A stretch of 64,000 nucleotides of DNA from Nemertoderma westbladi (GCA_032718475.1 JAUCBJ010005164.1:1-64000); one strand, 5' to 3'. Numbered from the stretch's first letter, positions 11,760 to 23,629 are shown. Made by a program: numbers and translations. Notes: generated from the letters alone by a model not told the origin.

Positions 11760-12216
11760 CTGAAAATAAATACAATTATTCGTTTTAGTAAGTCAACGCA
11801 AAACAATTAACATCCACGTTAGAGATGAAAACGTCTGAAAAAAGTCAAGGAATTCCTTCATGCGAAACACCGACACCCGCCATTACTTAGACCGAAGTTT
11901 AGTTCGACAGTAATTAAATGCTCAGGGATATGATTCTTTAAAATACAATCTGTGGAGCAACTAGATTATTACATACAAGTACAACAGATATTGTTTTTGT
12001 TGCGCACACTAAAATTTATTACCCCGGTACAACATAATATATTTAAATACATAATAAGGTCAGTGTAATTGTTTACGAGTTCTGTATACAGAACTCGCCT
12101 TGATACATCTTTGTTAAAAAAAAAATGAAATAAAAAAAATGAAATAAAAAAAATGCAATTTAAAATGATTTCAAAAACGATATATATAATTATATTCTGA
12201 TACAAATGATCCTAAC

Positions 12217-12369
12217 CTTTACAGCCACTGGGGTGATCTCTGTAACCCGATGGACACAGGCAGGTGAACCCAGGGTCTTCGTTCACACACTCCTCTCCCG
12301 CGTTGCAATCGTGAGTGCCTTCCTCACACTCATCAATATCAACACATTCCAAGCCGTTCCCGACAGCTC
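12217..12369 (-). CDS. EGF gene exon e39: EGF end plus calcium-binding EGF
   Basis: 51 codons, phase 1 in and out, acceptor TGTGTTTAG, donor GTTAGG. It begins AVGNGLEC, which closes the EGF opened in e38 (VCNDG + AVGNGLEC), then VDIDECEEGTHDCNAGEEC and CPSGYRDHPSGC complete another domain. Confidence 0.93.
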
Positions 12370-12589
12370 CTAAACACATATCGAAAAATAATAATAACAT
12401 AAATTATGTAATGTGATAAATACTACAATTTCATAATTTTAAATCATTTTGTGTAAATTTGATCATGTAAGTTGTGTCATTTAATTAAAATCCTGAGAAA
12501 ATTATTTTAAACAATACGGGATTTCTTGTCTCACGAATAAGTTTGGAACCTCTTTAAATAAAATAATTCATAACAATAAATAGTCTTAC

Positions 12590-12787
12590 CGTCATTGCAA
12601 ACACACAGGAATCCGGGAGCAGTGTTAGTGCAGGATGCCCGATCTGCACACGGGTGCTCCTCACACTCGTTGATGTCGTCACATGCGGGTCCCTCGAACC
12701 CATTGCGACACTCACAGGAGTATGAACCAGGGTTGTTGGTGCAGGTAGCGACACCCACGCATGGGTTACTTGCACATTCATTTATGT
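12590..12787 (-). CDS. EGF gene exon e38: two EGF domains, the second completed by e39
   Basis: 66 codons, phase 1 in and out, acceptor TTATTTGCAG, donor GTAAGA. INECASNPCVGVATC is a short-loop EGF ending NGFEGPAC. DDINECEEHPCADRASC opens the next and the exon stops after VCND, before the last cysteine. Confidence 0.93.
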
Positions 12788-13326
12788 CTGCAAATAAAAA
12801 ATGTGCATAAATTATATACCATAAGGCCAACAGGCATAGAGACCAATGTAACTTAACAATTTGTTGGAAATATCAGGTTTCTTCCATTATTGGCTCAAGG
12901 GCCAATTAGCAGCATTGTAGGATACATGTAGGCTACTCTGAATATTGCTACATATTGTAGATCGCGTATTGCGTGTGTAGCTATGCATGCAATGTACTGT
13001 TTGTGTTTGAACACATGTTTTTTTTATGCAATATAAGTAGGGCACTCACTGACCATAGTCCATAATAATTCAATGCTGTAAAACACTAATCTAAATATGG
13101 AAATTTTGTTGGTAAAAACCAACTAAATATTATCGATATTTGTTTGTGCATTTAAATTGTTTTTGTCCCCATGAAATTGGAATCTCAGTAAGAATCAATG
13201 TTCATATAAACAACAGTTTTATCAAACTAACTAAACACATACCTCACAATTAAATGACATATTTATGAACAAATTGAATTTGTTTCAGTTTGTTTGGGGG
13301 TGGTGGATATGGTGTAATCAGCTTAC

Positions 13327-13430
13327 CATAGCAGAAGAAACCATCTCCACTATAACCGGGATAACATTCACACGTGTAGCCATCTGGTTGGTCAATACAG
13401 TTGGCCAAAGCGTGACAGTGGTTGAGAGAA
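13327..13430 (-). CDS. EGF gene exon e37: EGF part joined to e36
   Basis: 104 bases, phase 2 in and phase 1 out, acceptor CCTTTCAG, donor GTAAGC. With e36 it reads NECLDSSLNHCHALANC, then DQPDGYTCECYPGYSGDGFFC. The junction inside the first loop is the same design as e47/e48. Confidence 0.92.
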
Positions 13431-13638
13431 CTGAAAGGAATAAATAAAGCAAATCCTGTGACATTCAAATAAGGTTCAGTAATTTTGAGCTTGAAGCTTT
13501 TTTAATTAAGTTCCCGTTGTCAACTTGTCACCACACTTGTCAACAGTCAAGTCTGGTATATGTACCAGTTGGTATATTATAAATCAGTCTGACCCAACTA
13601 TACGCTGTCGTACGAGTTGGTATAGAAACCAGTCTCAC

Positions 13639-13757
13639 CTGTCTAGACACTCGTTAACTGGGTCGCAAGTAATTCCATCCCCATCGAAACCGGGGTTGCA
13701 TTCACAAGTTGGGGTTCCATCTCTTCTTACACAAACGGCATCTGGGCTGCACGTTCC
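13639..13757 (-). CDS. EGF gene exon e36: EGF domain, phase 0 entry
   Basis: 119 bases, phase 0 in (GGA ACG TGC), phase 2 out, donor GTGAGA. GTCSPDAVCVRRDGTPTCEC then NPGFDGDGITC, and PVNECLD starts the next domain. Confidence 0.9.
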
Positions 13758-13898
13758 CTGATAAAGGAAGCAGAATATAACAATACCTTAGACAAAACAC
13801 AAAGAACATGTTGAGTTACGTAATATTACTATAAGCATTGCATACTACACAATGTACGTAAACCAACGAAATCAAATAATTTAATTAATTACACTCAC

Positions 13899-14038
13899 CC
13901 CGCAGTTATCGTCAAGGTTGCAGGCGAACCCATTGCCAACGTAACCGGGATTGCAGAAGCAGTCGAAGGAGCCTGGATTGTCTACGCATTGAGCATTGCT
14001 GGAGCAACCGTGCTGACCAGTAGAACATTCATCAACCT
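13899..14038 (-). CDS. EGF gene exon e35: calcium-binding EGF plus start of next
   Basis: 140 bases, phase 1 in and phase 0 out (GGG|GTGAGT). VDECSTGQHGCSSNAQC then CFCNPGYVGNGFAC, followed by NLDDNCG, which pairs with GTCSPDAVC of e36 to make a second EGF. The N-L-D-D-N-C start departs from the calcium consensus. Confidence 0.92.
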
Positions 14039-14189
14039 CTGAAAAACAAAATAAAGTGCTAAAAATTATATGTAAAATCAAAATTATAATAGCAGACAAT
14101 TTGTATTGGACACAATTATTTTATCTGACTGAATAACATTAATTGCACTGATAAAGCAGTACATGGTCAGCACAGCAAACTTTATGAGT

Positions 14190-14475
14190 ATTGAGCTATC
14201 ACCGTGAGGACTAGCCAGTGCATAATCTCGGACTTCCGTGGCCTCATGGAGTGAATAAGCATGGTGGACAGCCAACCCATGACTCTCTTGAGACGCCCCT
14301 TAATGGACACTGGCCTTATGATGCACCCTATGATGCGGATGATCTATCAAATGTCATGGGTGATAGGGAGTTGTGGCGGCGCAATTTTGTCGATAAGCCG
14401 GCACAGCATTCTTATGTAATATAGATAATGCAGCTGCAATGCAGCATGCCGATAGTAGTAGTAGTAGTAGTATGA
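14190..14475 (+). repeat. Dispersed repeat with (TAG)n tail, possible retrotransposon 3' end
   Basis: The last 75 bases or so (GATAAGCCGGCACAGCATTC through GCAGCATGCCGATAG, then TAG repeats at 14454-14473) recur in inverse orientation at 17149-17226. A shared 3' end with a short tandem tail is typical of SINEs or of LINE 3' fragments. No reverse transcriptase frame is visible. The left limit is approximate. Confidence 0.5.
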
Positions 14476-14507
14476 GTATCGACTATCTCAAGAGAACAAT
14501 AACTCAC

Positions 14508-14645
14508 CAACGCAATTGTGTCCATTACCGGCGTATCCAGATTTACACGTGCAGCTGTATCCTCCGTCTGTATTCTTGCAGTCTGCGTTCACGTGGCACG
14601 GATATGGGCCTTCTGTGCATTCATCCACGTCTCTACAAGCACCTC
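14508..14645 (-). CDS. EGF gene exon e34: calcium-binding EGF domain
   Basis: 46 codons, phase 1 in and out, donor GTGAGT. It opens [16 protein letters not shown]: the first cysteine closes the EGF of e33. The acceptor GTTACAG is present twice, 15 bp apart (GTTACAGGAGGTG repeated); the copy nearer the exon is assigned, as the other would only add five residues. Confidence 0.9.
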
Positions 14646-14850
14646 CTGTAACAGTAACACCTCCTGTAACTGCTTGAGTATGTAGATTTACTGCTTTAGT
14701 ATAGGTTTCATGTTTGAGTCTGATGTTTACTGCTTGAGTATGTATGTTTAATATTTGAGTCTGTATGTTTACTGCTGAGCCTGTAGGTTTCATGTTTGAG
14801 TCTGTAGGTTTACAGCTTTAGTCTGTAGGTTTTTCTGCTTGAGCGTGGAT
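14646..14850 (-). repeat. Degenerate 22-24 bp repeats just upstream of the e34 acceptor
   Basis: Read on the plus strand: imperfect copies of GCTTGAGTATGTATGTTTA and variants. They abut the duplicated acceptor of e34, so this may be a decayed acceptor-side array. Confidence 0.55.
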
Positions 14851-15094
14851 TTAATAAAACAGTAGGTTCCTCTATTCATTCAGTTGTTCAATCTTCTTGA
14901 TTTATGATTTTGTATATAATATAATATTCTAAGGCATAGTTTACAGTTACTACGTTAATAACTAGCGTACGGATATAGCTTTACCGCTGTACTCTGAACT
15001 CGCTAGTCTTTCTGGAGATCTCTATGTTTTTCCTATATTGCTTAAGATTTGACTCTGGTTCGAACGCACACACAAACATAATAAAACATTGTAC

Positions 15095-15235
15095 CTCCAA
15101 TTCCAGTGTAGCCGGCATCGCATGTACAAGAATAGGAACCCTGGCTGTTGGTACAGACGTTGTTGGGAGCGCAGGAACCCTGGTTAGCCAGACATTCATT
15201 GATATCAACACATTCATGTCCGCGACCAATGTAAC
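15095..15235 (-). CDS. EGF gene exon e33: EGF end plus calcium-binding EGF
   Basis: 47 codons, phase 1 in and out, acceptor GTTTCCTAG, donor GTACAA, which is weak. YIGRGHEC completes the EGF begun in e32. VDINECLANQGSCAPNNVC and CDAGYTGIGG lead into e34. Confidence 0.88.
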
Positions 15236-15352
15236 CTAGGAAACAATAATAATAATATCTACTATAATAAGTCGGAAACATAGGAGATGTCATTACGTCA
15301 CGAAAATCGTATTAAACAAAAACCATATTATATATACAGTTATCTCGCTTAC

Positions 15353-15565
15353 CGTCATCGCAAACACATCTTGGGCCGTGGATGGAATCCTCACAGTGAG
15401 CATTGGCCTGGCACTCCTGGACCTCCTGGCACTGGTCTTGAGGATCGCAGGCTATCTTGCCATCGCCATAGAAACCGTCCTGGCAATTACACCGGAAGCC
15501 ACCCGCTATGTTCTCGCAGTCCGCCAATGCATGACACTGGCTGGCACCGGCGCACTCATCCACAT
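15353..15565 (-). CDS. EGF gene exon e32: EGF domains, one unusual
   Basis: 71 codons, phase 1 in and out, donor GTAAGC. VDECAGASQCHALADC then NCQDGFYGDGKIAC is standard. DPQDQCQEVQECQANAHC then GPRCVCDD is a second EGF whose calcium motif is replaced by D-P-Q-D-Q-C; it is finished by e33. Confidence 0.92.
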
Positions 15566-16144
15566 CTGTATAAAAGCGAATAGATTTTAAAAGCTAAAAT
15601 TATTTTAATTGCAAATTTATATATTATATTTTGATTAATTTATTCTGGAATCATACCGATCTGATGGTGATGTCATATGTTCACTAAACAGACTCTAGTT
15701 GGCGTAAGTTACATACGATATTTCATGGAGCTGTGCAAGAAAATAGGAGAAGCAACTTTCGACGCTCAAAACTTCACTATTAGTGAACAAAATTCAGATT
15801 ATATGACGATTTAGATTCTGAAAATGCCACCTCTTCCAACATTGCGATCCGTCAAGCTGTGAGTAAGTAGACTGGTTTAATACTGACTGGGAAAGTTAAA
15901 TCTAACTGATACTCACATTTTCACCGATATATCATGGACAAAGAATCCTACTGGATCGAAAATGTCAATATAGAGTATCAACCACTCGATCGTATTTAAC
16001 AATATAATCCCATTCTCATGTGCGATAATACTTAGGTTTATATTTTACTGTCAACGTTCAAATAAAATAAAGATTTGTTTGTAAATGAAAAATAAAATTC
16101 AAATAGATATGAATTTACGAATTCAATTAATCCAATAGACTCAC

Positions 16145-16267
16145 CTGTACAAGTAGTCCCATCTCCTTGGTAACCAGGGAGACAAACACACTGGGGTACG
16201 TTATTTACTTCGGTGCATCGAGCCGCAACGGGACAGTTCAATATGTGCGTTGTGCAATCGCTAGCAA
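16145..16267 (-). CDS. EGF gene exon e31: EGF-like domain without calcium motif
   Basis: 41 codons, phase 1 in and out, acceptor ATTTTTAG, donor GTGAGT. ASDCTTHILNCPVAARC, EVNNVPQCVC, LPGYQGDGTTC. Laminin- or follistatin-like spacing in the first loop, but six cysteines are kept. Confidence 0.92.
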
Positions 16268-16309
16268 CTAAAAATAAATTGATATGGTCGTATAAGACAA
16301 AAATGTTTG

Positions 16310-16408
16310 AATTATTACTACAAAATGTTTGAATTATTACTACAAAATGTTTGAATTATTACTACAAAATGTTTGAATTATTACTACAAAATGTTTGAAT
16401 TATTACTA
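16310..16408. repeat. Five tandem copies of a 22-bp unit in an intron
   Basis: The unit is TGAATTATTACTACAAAATG plus TT. It lies just upstream (transcription sense) of e31, but does not include the acceptor. Confidence 0.85.
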
Positions 16409-16702
16409 CTCCAGTACATTTATCTAAATATTTGTCAAAATGAAATATATGAAAATATATTTCAGGTTATTTGCGCTCCTTCACTACGTTCGTTTGTGTA
16501 AAGAACCACTCGGATCAGCAAACTATAAAGTGGTCATCACACAGACTACTACAGTAGCTGTATTGCTACCTAAACGAGTGACAATACAGCTATAATTAAA
16601 GTTACAGATACATTAATATATATTTTGTGACTAATAATGAAATGTACCAGAATAGGCCTCTGTGTACAACAGCTGCGGCAACAAATAGGTCGATTTACTT
16701 AC

Positions 16703-16914
16703 GAGTACAGGTTCTCCCGTCTCCATCGTAACCGTCGGGACAGGAACATATCCAACCCCCGTCTGTGTTCGCACAAATACCGTTGTCTGGATCGCAGTCG
16801 TCTGCCAGATCAGCGCACTCATCAATGTCCGAGCAATCGTGACCGTCGCCCTGGTAACCATCGTGACACTCACAGTAATAGGAGCCGTCCAGATTGTGGC
16901 AATCAGCGTCGGCA
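16703..16914 (-). CDS. EGF gene exon e30: EGF remainder plus calcium-binding EGF
   Basis: 212 bases, phase 2 in and phase 1 out, acceptor ATTTTTTCAG, donor GTAAGT. It completes DECSLANDC + SADADC from e29, then GYQGDGHDC, SDIDECADLADDC and PDGYDGDGRTC. The second EGF has an acidic first loop. Confidence 0.93.
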
Positions 16915-17039
16915 CTGAAAAAATATACAAGAATCGGACATATTAATCGGTGACAAAAATAATTTATTCAAAGAAAGGCATTTTTTATTCAATCACAACC
17001 ATTGTTAATTATGAGAGTGGAAAAAGGAACAAATGTCGA

Positions 17040-17430
17040 CCAACCTACACTAATTACCACCAACCTACACTAATTACCATCAACCTGCACTAAAGACCAC
17101 CCACCTGCACTAATTTACCACCAACCTACACTATTTACAACTAACCTACACTACTACTACTACTACTAGGATCGGCATGCTGCATTGCAGCTGCATTTTT
17201 AAGAATGCTGTGCCGGCTTGTCAACAAAACCTACACTAATTACCACCAACCTACACTAATTACCACCAACCTGCACTAATGACCACCCACCTGCACTAAT
17301 TTACCACCAACCTACACTATTTACAACTAACCTACACTAATTACCACCAACCTACACTAATTACCACCAACCTGGACTAATGACCACCCACCTGCACTAA
17401 TTACCACCAACCTGCACCAATTACACCCAC
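17040..17430 (-). repeat. 20-bp minisatellite copying the e29 donor
   Basis: Minus-strand unit GTTGGTGGTAATTAGTGCAG. Each unit recreates CAG|GTTGGT or CAG|GTGGGT, the same junction as the end of e29 (TTGCAG|GTGGGT). About 15 copies, split by a foreign repeat at 17149-17226. Confidence 0.82.
17149..17226 (-). repeat. Inverted copy of the (TAG)n-tailed dispersed repeat
   Basis: Plus-strand (CTA)n followed by GATCGGCATGCTGCATTGCA, the reverse of the end of the 14190-14475 copy. It sits inside the 20-bp array. Confidence 0.65.
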
Positions 17431-17644
17431 CTGCAATCATTTGCAAGACTACATTCATCAATATCAACGCATTCGCTATTCAGCATCTCATAACCGATGT
17501 CGCAGGCGCATTCGTAGCTACCTATAGTGTCGATACAGTGACCGTTCTGGGTAGGACATTGGTTCTGATGGTTGCACTCATTAGTATTGAAACAGAACCT
17601 TCCATTACCATAGTAACCAGGCGGACAGATACAATCATATGACC
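17431..17644 (-). CDS. EGF gene exon e29: two EGF parts and start of a third
   Basis: 214 bases, phase 1 in and phase 2 out, acceptor ATATGTGCAG, donor GTGGGT. The entry GG completes NTEGSYDC with e28. PPGYYGNGRFCFNTNEC, then GHCIDTIGSYEC, ACDIGYEMLNSEC and VDIDECSLANDC follow. The end of this exon is the seed of the 20-bp array. Confidence 0.92.
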
Positions 17645-17818
17645 CTGCACATATAATAGATGCAAAACGTTTATTAATTATTGATATTGATCATGACATT
17701 CAAGTCCAAGTACTTCGCAACTAATAGACGACAGGTTGCGTTCTCACCAGTGTAGATGATAGTCGAGGCAGTTAAAACTGAGATCCATCATACGATGTAT
17801 CCGAATTCGGGGGAATAC

Positions 17819-20800
17819 CCCACTCTATACTACTACCTACCCTCGGTATTGGCGCAGTGAGATACCTACTCTATACTACTACCTACCCTCGGTATTGGCG
17901 CAGTGAGCTACCTACTCTATACTACTACCTACCCTCGGTATTGGCGCAGTGAGCTACCTACTCTATACTACTACCTACCCTCGGTATTGGCGCAGTGAGC
18001 TACCTACTCTATACTACTACCTACCCTCGGTATTGGCGCAGTGAGCTACCTACTCTATACTACTACCTACCCTCGGTATTGGCGCAGTGAGCTACCTACT
18101 CTATACTACTACCTACCCTCGGTATTGGCGCAGTGAGCTACCTACTCTATACTACTACCTACCCTCGGTATTGGCGCAGTGAGCTACCTACTCTATACTA
18201 CTACCTACCGTCGGTATTGGCGCAGTGAGCTACCTACTCTATACTACTACCCACCCTCGGTATTGGCGCAGTGAGCTACCTACTCTATACTACTACCTAC
18301 CCTCGGTATTGGCGCAGTGAGCTACCTACTCTATACTACTACCTACCCTCGGTATTGGCGCAGTGAGCTACCTACTCTATACTACTACCTACCTACCCTC
18401 GGTATTGGCGCAGTGAGCTACCTACTCTATACTACTACCCACCCTCGGTATTGGCGCAGTGAGCTACCTACTCTATACTACTACCTACCTACCCTCGGTA
18501 TTGGTACAGTGAGCTACGTACTCTATACTACTACCTACCCTCGGTATTGACGCAGTGAGCTACCTACTCTATACTACTACCTACCCTCGGTATTGGTGCA
18601 GTGAGCTACCTACTCTATACTACTACCTACCCTCGGTATTGGCGCAGTGAGCTACCTACTCTATACTACTACCTACCCTCGGTATTGGCGCAGTGAGCTA
18701 CCTACTCTATACTACTACCTACCCTCGGTATTGGCGCAGTGAGCTACCTACTCTATACTACTACCTACCCTCGGTATTGGCGCAGTGAGCTACCTACTCT
18801 ATACTACTGCCTACCCTCGGTATTGGCGCAGTGAGCTACCTACTCTATACTACTACCTACCCTCGGTATTGGCGCAGTGAGCTACCTACTCTATACTACT
18901 ACCTACCCTCGGTATTGGCGCAGTGAGCTACCTACTCTATACTACTACCTACCCTCGGTATTGGCGCAGTGAGCTACCTACTCTATACTACTACCTACCA
19001 ACCCTCGGTATTGGCGCAGTGAGCTACCTACTCTATACTACTACCAACCCTCGGTATTGGCGCAGTGAGCTACCTACTCTATACTACTACCTACCCTCGG
19101 TATTGGCGCAGTGAGCTACCTACTCTATACTACTACCTACCCTCGGTATTGGCGCAGTGAGCTACCTACTCTATACTACTACCTACCCTCGGTATTGGCG
19201 CAGTGAGCTACCTACTCTATACTACTGCCTACCCTCGGTATTGGCGCAGTGAGCTACCTACTCTATACTACTACCTACCCTCGGTATTGGCGCAGTGAGC
19301 TACCTACTCTATACTACTACCTACCCTCGGTATTGGTGCAGTGAGCTACCTACTCTATACTACTACCTACCTACCCTCGGTATTGGCGCAGTGAGCTACC
19401 TACTCTATACTACTACCCACCCTCGGTATTGGCGCAGTGAGCTACCTACTCTATACTACTACCTACCTACCCTCGGTATTGGCGCAGTGAGCTACCTACT
19501 CTATACTACTACCTACCATCGGTATTGGCGCAGTGAGCTACCTACTCTATACTACTACCCACCCTCGGTATTGGCGCAGTGAGCTACCTACTCTATACTA
19601 CTACCTACCTACCCTCGGTATTGGCGCAGTGAGCTACCTACTCTATACTACTACCTACCCTCGGTATTGGCGCAGTGAGCTACCTACTCTATACTACTAC
19701 CTAACATCGGTATTGGTGCAGTGAGCTACCTACTCTATACTACTACCTACCCTCGGTATTGGCGCAGTGAGCTACCTACTCTATACTACTACCTACCCTC
19801 GGTATTGGTACAGTGAGCTACCTACTCTATACTACTACCTACCCTCGGTATTGGCGCAGTGAGCTACCTACTCTATACTACTACCTACCCTCGGTATTGG
19901 CGCAGTGAGCTACCTACTCTATACTACTACCTACCAACCCTCGGTATTGGCGCAGTGAGCTACCTACTCTATACTACTACCTACCCTCGGTATTGGCGCA
20001 GTGAGCTACCTACTCTATACTACTACCTACCCTCGGTATTGGCGCAGTGAGCTACCTACTCTATACTACTACCTACCCTCGGTATTGGCGCAGTGAGCTA
20101 CCTACTCTATACTACTACCTACCCTCGGTATTGGCGCAGTGAGCTACCTACTCTATACTACTACCTACCAACCCTCGGTATTGGCGCAGTGAGCTACCTA
20201 CTCTATACTACTACCTACCCTCGGTATTGGCGCAGTGAGCTACCTACTCTATACTACTACCTACCCTCGTTATTGGCGCAGTGAGCTACCTAATCTATAC
20301 TACTACCTACCCTCGGTATTGGCGCAGTGAGCTACCTACTCTATACTACTACCTACCCTCGGTATTGGCGCAGTGAGCTACCTACTCTATACTACTACCT
20401 ACCCTCGGTATTGGCGCAGTGAGCTACCTACTCTATACTACTACCTACCCTCGGTATTGGTACAGTGAGCTACCTACTCTATACTACTACCTACCCTCGG
20501 TATTGGCGCAGTGAGCTACCTACTCTATACTACTACCTACCCTCGGTATTGGCGCAGTGAGCTACCTACTCTATACTACTACCTACCCTCGGTATTGGCG
20601 CAGTGAGCTACCTACTCTATACTACTACCTACCCTCGGTATTGGCGCAGTGAGCTACCTACTCTATACTACTACCTACCCTCGGTATTGGCGCAGTGAGC
20701 TACCTACTCTATACTACTACCTACCCTCGGTATTGGCGCAGTGAGCTACCTACTCTATACTACTACCTACCCTCGGTATTGGCGCAGTGAGCTACCTACT

Positions 20801-22034
20801 CTATACTACTACCTACCCTCGGTATTGGCGCAGTGAGCTACCTACTCTATACTACTACCTACCCTCGGTATTGGCGCAGTGAGCTACCTACTCTATACTA
20901 CTACCTACCCTCGGTATTGGCGCAGTGAGCTACCTACTCTATACTACTACCTACCCTCGGTATTGGCGCAGTGAGCTACCTACTCTATACTACTACCTAC
21001 CCTCGGTATTGGCGCAGTGAGCTACCTACTCTATACTACTGCCTACCCTCGGTATTGGCGCAGTGAGCTACCTACTCTATACTACTACCTACCCTCGGTA
21101 TTGGCGCAGTGAGCTACCTACTCTATACTACTACCTACCCTCGGTATTGGCGCAGTGAGCTACCTACTCTATACTACTACCTACCCTCGGTATTGGTACA
21201 GTGAGCTACCTACTCTATACTACTACCTACCCTCGGTATTGGCGCAGTGAGCTACCTACTCTATACTACTACCTACCCTCGGTATTGGCGCAGTGAGCTA
21301 CCTACTCTATACTACTACCTACCCTCGGTATTGGCGCAGTGAGCTACCTACTCTATACTACTACCTACCCTCAGTATTGGCGCAGTGAGCTACCTACTCT
21401 ATACTACTACCTACCCTCGGTATTGGCGCAGTGAGCTACCTAGTCTATACTACTACCTACCCTCGGTATTGGTGCAGTGAGCTACCTACTCTATACTACT
21501 ACCTACCCTCGGTATTGGCGCAGTGAGCTACCTACTCTATACTACTACCTACCCTCGGTATTGGCGCAGTGAGCTACCTACTCTATACTACTGCCTACCC
21601 TCGGTATTGGCGCAGTGAGCTACCTACTCTATACTACTGCCTACCCTCGGTATTGGCGCAGTGAGCTACCTACTCTATACTACTACCTACCCTCGGTATT
21701 GGCGCAGTGAGCTACCTACTCTATACTACTGCCTACCCTCGGTATTGGCGCAGTGAGCTACCTACTCTATACTACTACCTACCCTCGGTATTGGCGCAGT
21801 GAGCTACCTACTCTATACTACTACCTACCCTCGGTATTGGCGCAGTGAGCTACCTACTCTATACTACTACCTACCCTCGGTATTGGCGCAGTGAGCTACC
21901 TACTCTATACTACTACCTACCCTCGGTATTGGCGCAGTGAGCTACCTACTCTATACTACTACCTACCCTCGGTATTGGCGCAGTGAGCTACCTACTCTAT
22001 ACTACTACCTACCCTCGGTATTGGCACAGTGTGC
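17819..22034 (-). repeat. 46-bp minisatellite, about 90 copies, copying the e28 donor
   Basis: The minus-strand unit includes CACTGCGCCAATACCGAGG followed by GTAGGTAGTAGTATAGAG, that is the last 19 or so coding bases of e28 (HCANTE) and its donor GTAGGT. Variants include GGTACAGTG and 4-bp extensions (CTACCTAC, CTACCAAC). 46 is not a multiple of three and the unit has TAG stops, so only the first donor (next to e28) supports the frame. Plus-strand frames through it (SYLLYTTTYPRYW-like) are artefacts. Confidence 0.95.
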
Positions 22035-22201
22035 CAGATGGTCGCACTGATGGGCACCAGTTTTGCACTCATTGACATCCTTACAGAAGTCGCAGTGACC
22101 TTGGTAGCCAGGACGACACTGACATATAAACCCTGGATCTTGGTCTATGCACTCAGCCTTACTGTCGCAGTTATGTGTCCCATCATCACATTCGTTGATA
22201 T
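22013..22201 (-). CDS. EGF gene exon e28: calcium-binding EGF plus split EGF
   Basis: 63 codons, phase 1 in and out, acceptor TTGTGTTAG, donor GTAGGT at the head of the 46-bp array. INECDDGTHNCDSKAEC, CRPGYQGHCDFC (an extra-short loop), then DVNECKTGAHQCDHLAHC and ANTEG, closed by e29. Confidence 0.93.
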
Positions 22202-22343
22202 CTAACACAAGAATAAATTGATTAAAACAAAGTAGAAGTAGAAATCACTTTTCGACGAAGTTATCCAATCGTGTATCAACACCTCCACTAAAGATAAACA
22301 CTACATATGCTAACAGTAATATTATAATTTGAATAATACCAAC

Positions 22344-22478
22344 TTTCGCACTGTCTTCCGGGAGGACTTCCAATCGATCTGTAACCGTCTTTACACTGAC
22401 AAGTGTAACCCCCATTGTTGTTTATGCAATGAGCATTGTCGTCACAGTCATCCGTGCCAAGACCGCATTCATCGATGT
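22344..22478 (-). CDS. EGF gene exon e27: calcium-binding EGF domain
   Basis: 45 codons, phase 1 in and out, donor GTTGGT. IDECGLGTDDCDDNAHC, then NNGGYTCQC, then GYRSIGSPPGRQC. A GT five bases further would give phase 2 and clash with e28, so GTTGGT is preferred. Confidence 0.9.
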
Positions 22479-22758
22479 CTACAATGTCAGTAATAAACAC
22501 AATAATTATGTCCTACATATTTTATATATTTTAAATAATATCCAATGAATACGCTTTAATTAGTTACATAATTTATATTCTGCAAATTACATATTATACT
22601 GTATATAAAACCGTGCTATTCTTGTTAATTTTTGCGTTAGGGTGGGAGGAACTTCTGTAACATAGGCCCTATATAAAATAATGATTCGTACCGTTAAATA
22701 AGTTGTTGGTTCCAACGACTACTCGAGCCCCCAGCTCGCTCGTACCAAAGTTACTTAC

Positions 22759-22896
22759 CGATACACTGAACTCCCCCGCTCGTACCGGGTGCGTCGGTGT
22801 ACCCAGGACGGCACTCACAGTAGAACCCGGGCTCTGTGTTCGTGCATTCAGCATTCTCGTGGCAATTGTGCAGGTTGGATGTACATTCGTTTATAT
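22759..22896 (-). CDS. EGF gene exon e26: calcium-binding EGF with long last loop
   Basis: 46 codons, phase 1 in and out, donor GTAAGT. INECTSNLHNCHENAEC, NTEPGFYCEC, then PGYTDAPGTSGGVQC. Confidence 0.93.
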
Positions 22897-22994
22897 CTGA
22901 GGAAAATTTTAGAAACATTAATTATAAGAAACTCATTGATCAGTATTGTTTACAGGATTTGACTACATCTCTATCAACCCATTTGGATACTAAC

Positions 22995-23186
22995 CCTCAC
23001 ACTGGGTACCGTCACCAGAGAATCCCGGTTTACATTGACAATGATACCCTGGAATATCGTTGATGCAGATCGCATTATCGTCGCAGTTGTTTCCGTTCGG
23101 AAGTTCCCGTCGCCGTCGGCGATCTGTTATCTCATCGTCCACACACTCGTTGATATCGTCACAACTCCGGCCGTCGCCAGTAAAAC
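22995..23186 (-). CDS. EGF gene exon e25 (cassette type E1): EGF with a five-arginine insert
   Basis: 64 codons, phase 1 in and out, acceptor CTTTTTAG, donor [14 protein letters not shown] closes the EGF of e24; [20 protein letters not shown] then [10 protein letters not shown] is a calcium-binding EGF whose first loop is 13 residues longer than in the other E exons. The insert carries RRRRR, a good match to a furin-type proprotein convertase site (R-x-x-R). Confidence 0.92.
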
Positions 23187-23629
23187 CTAAAAAGAAAATC
23201 CGAAGAAAATATATAAAATACGACAAATTTATGAACCACAATAAACAATAAAATCAATTATTCGCTTCTGTTACTGATATTGTGTTGTTAATCCAAAGTC
23301 ATTTTTCGTATTTTTCGTATGTTCAATTTTCCCAGTTTTTCGTATTATTCCAAATAAAAAATAAAAAAAAACAAGTTGTTAGGGAGTACAGATGTTTGAT
23401 TTCGAGGCAATACAGACAATTAAGCTATTAAGGTAATTCATGGGCGCTCCCAACAAAACGTACCTAAATATTACTGAAAGCATTTAAATAAACATAAATC
23501 TACGCACTTCGGTGGCTGAATGTGGCCAATTCCATTAATATCACATTCAGCCAAACCAACGTAACGCACCTAAAATTAGCCCACCGCACCGAAAGAGAAC
23601 TAAAAACATTTTATAGAAATTAAACTTAC

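Noticed and set aside
17819-22034. CRISPR-like regular repeat pattern
   Set aside because: Units are contiguous with no unique spacers and the context is an animal intron. The same holds for the 52-, 57- and 106-bp arrays.
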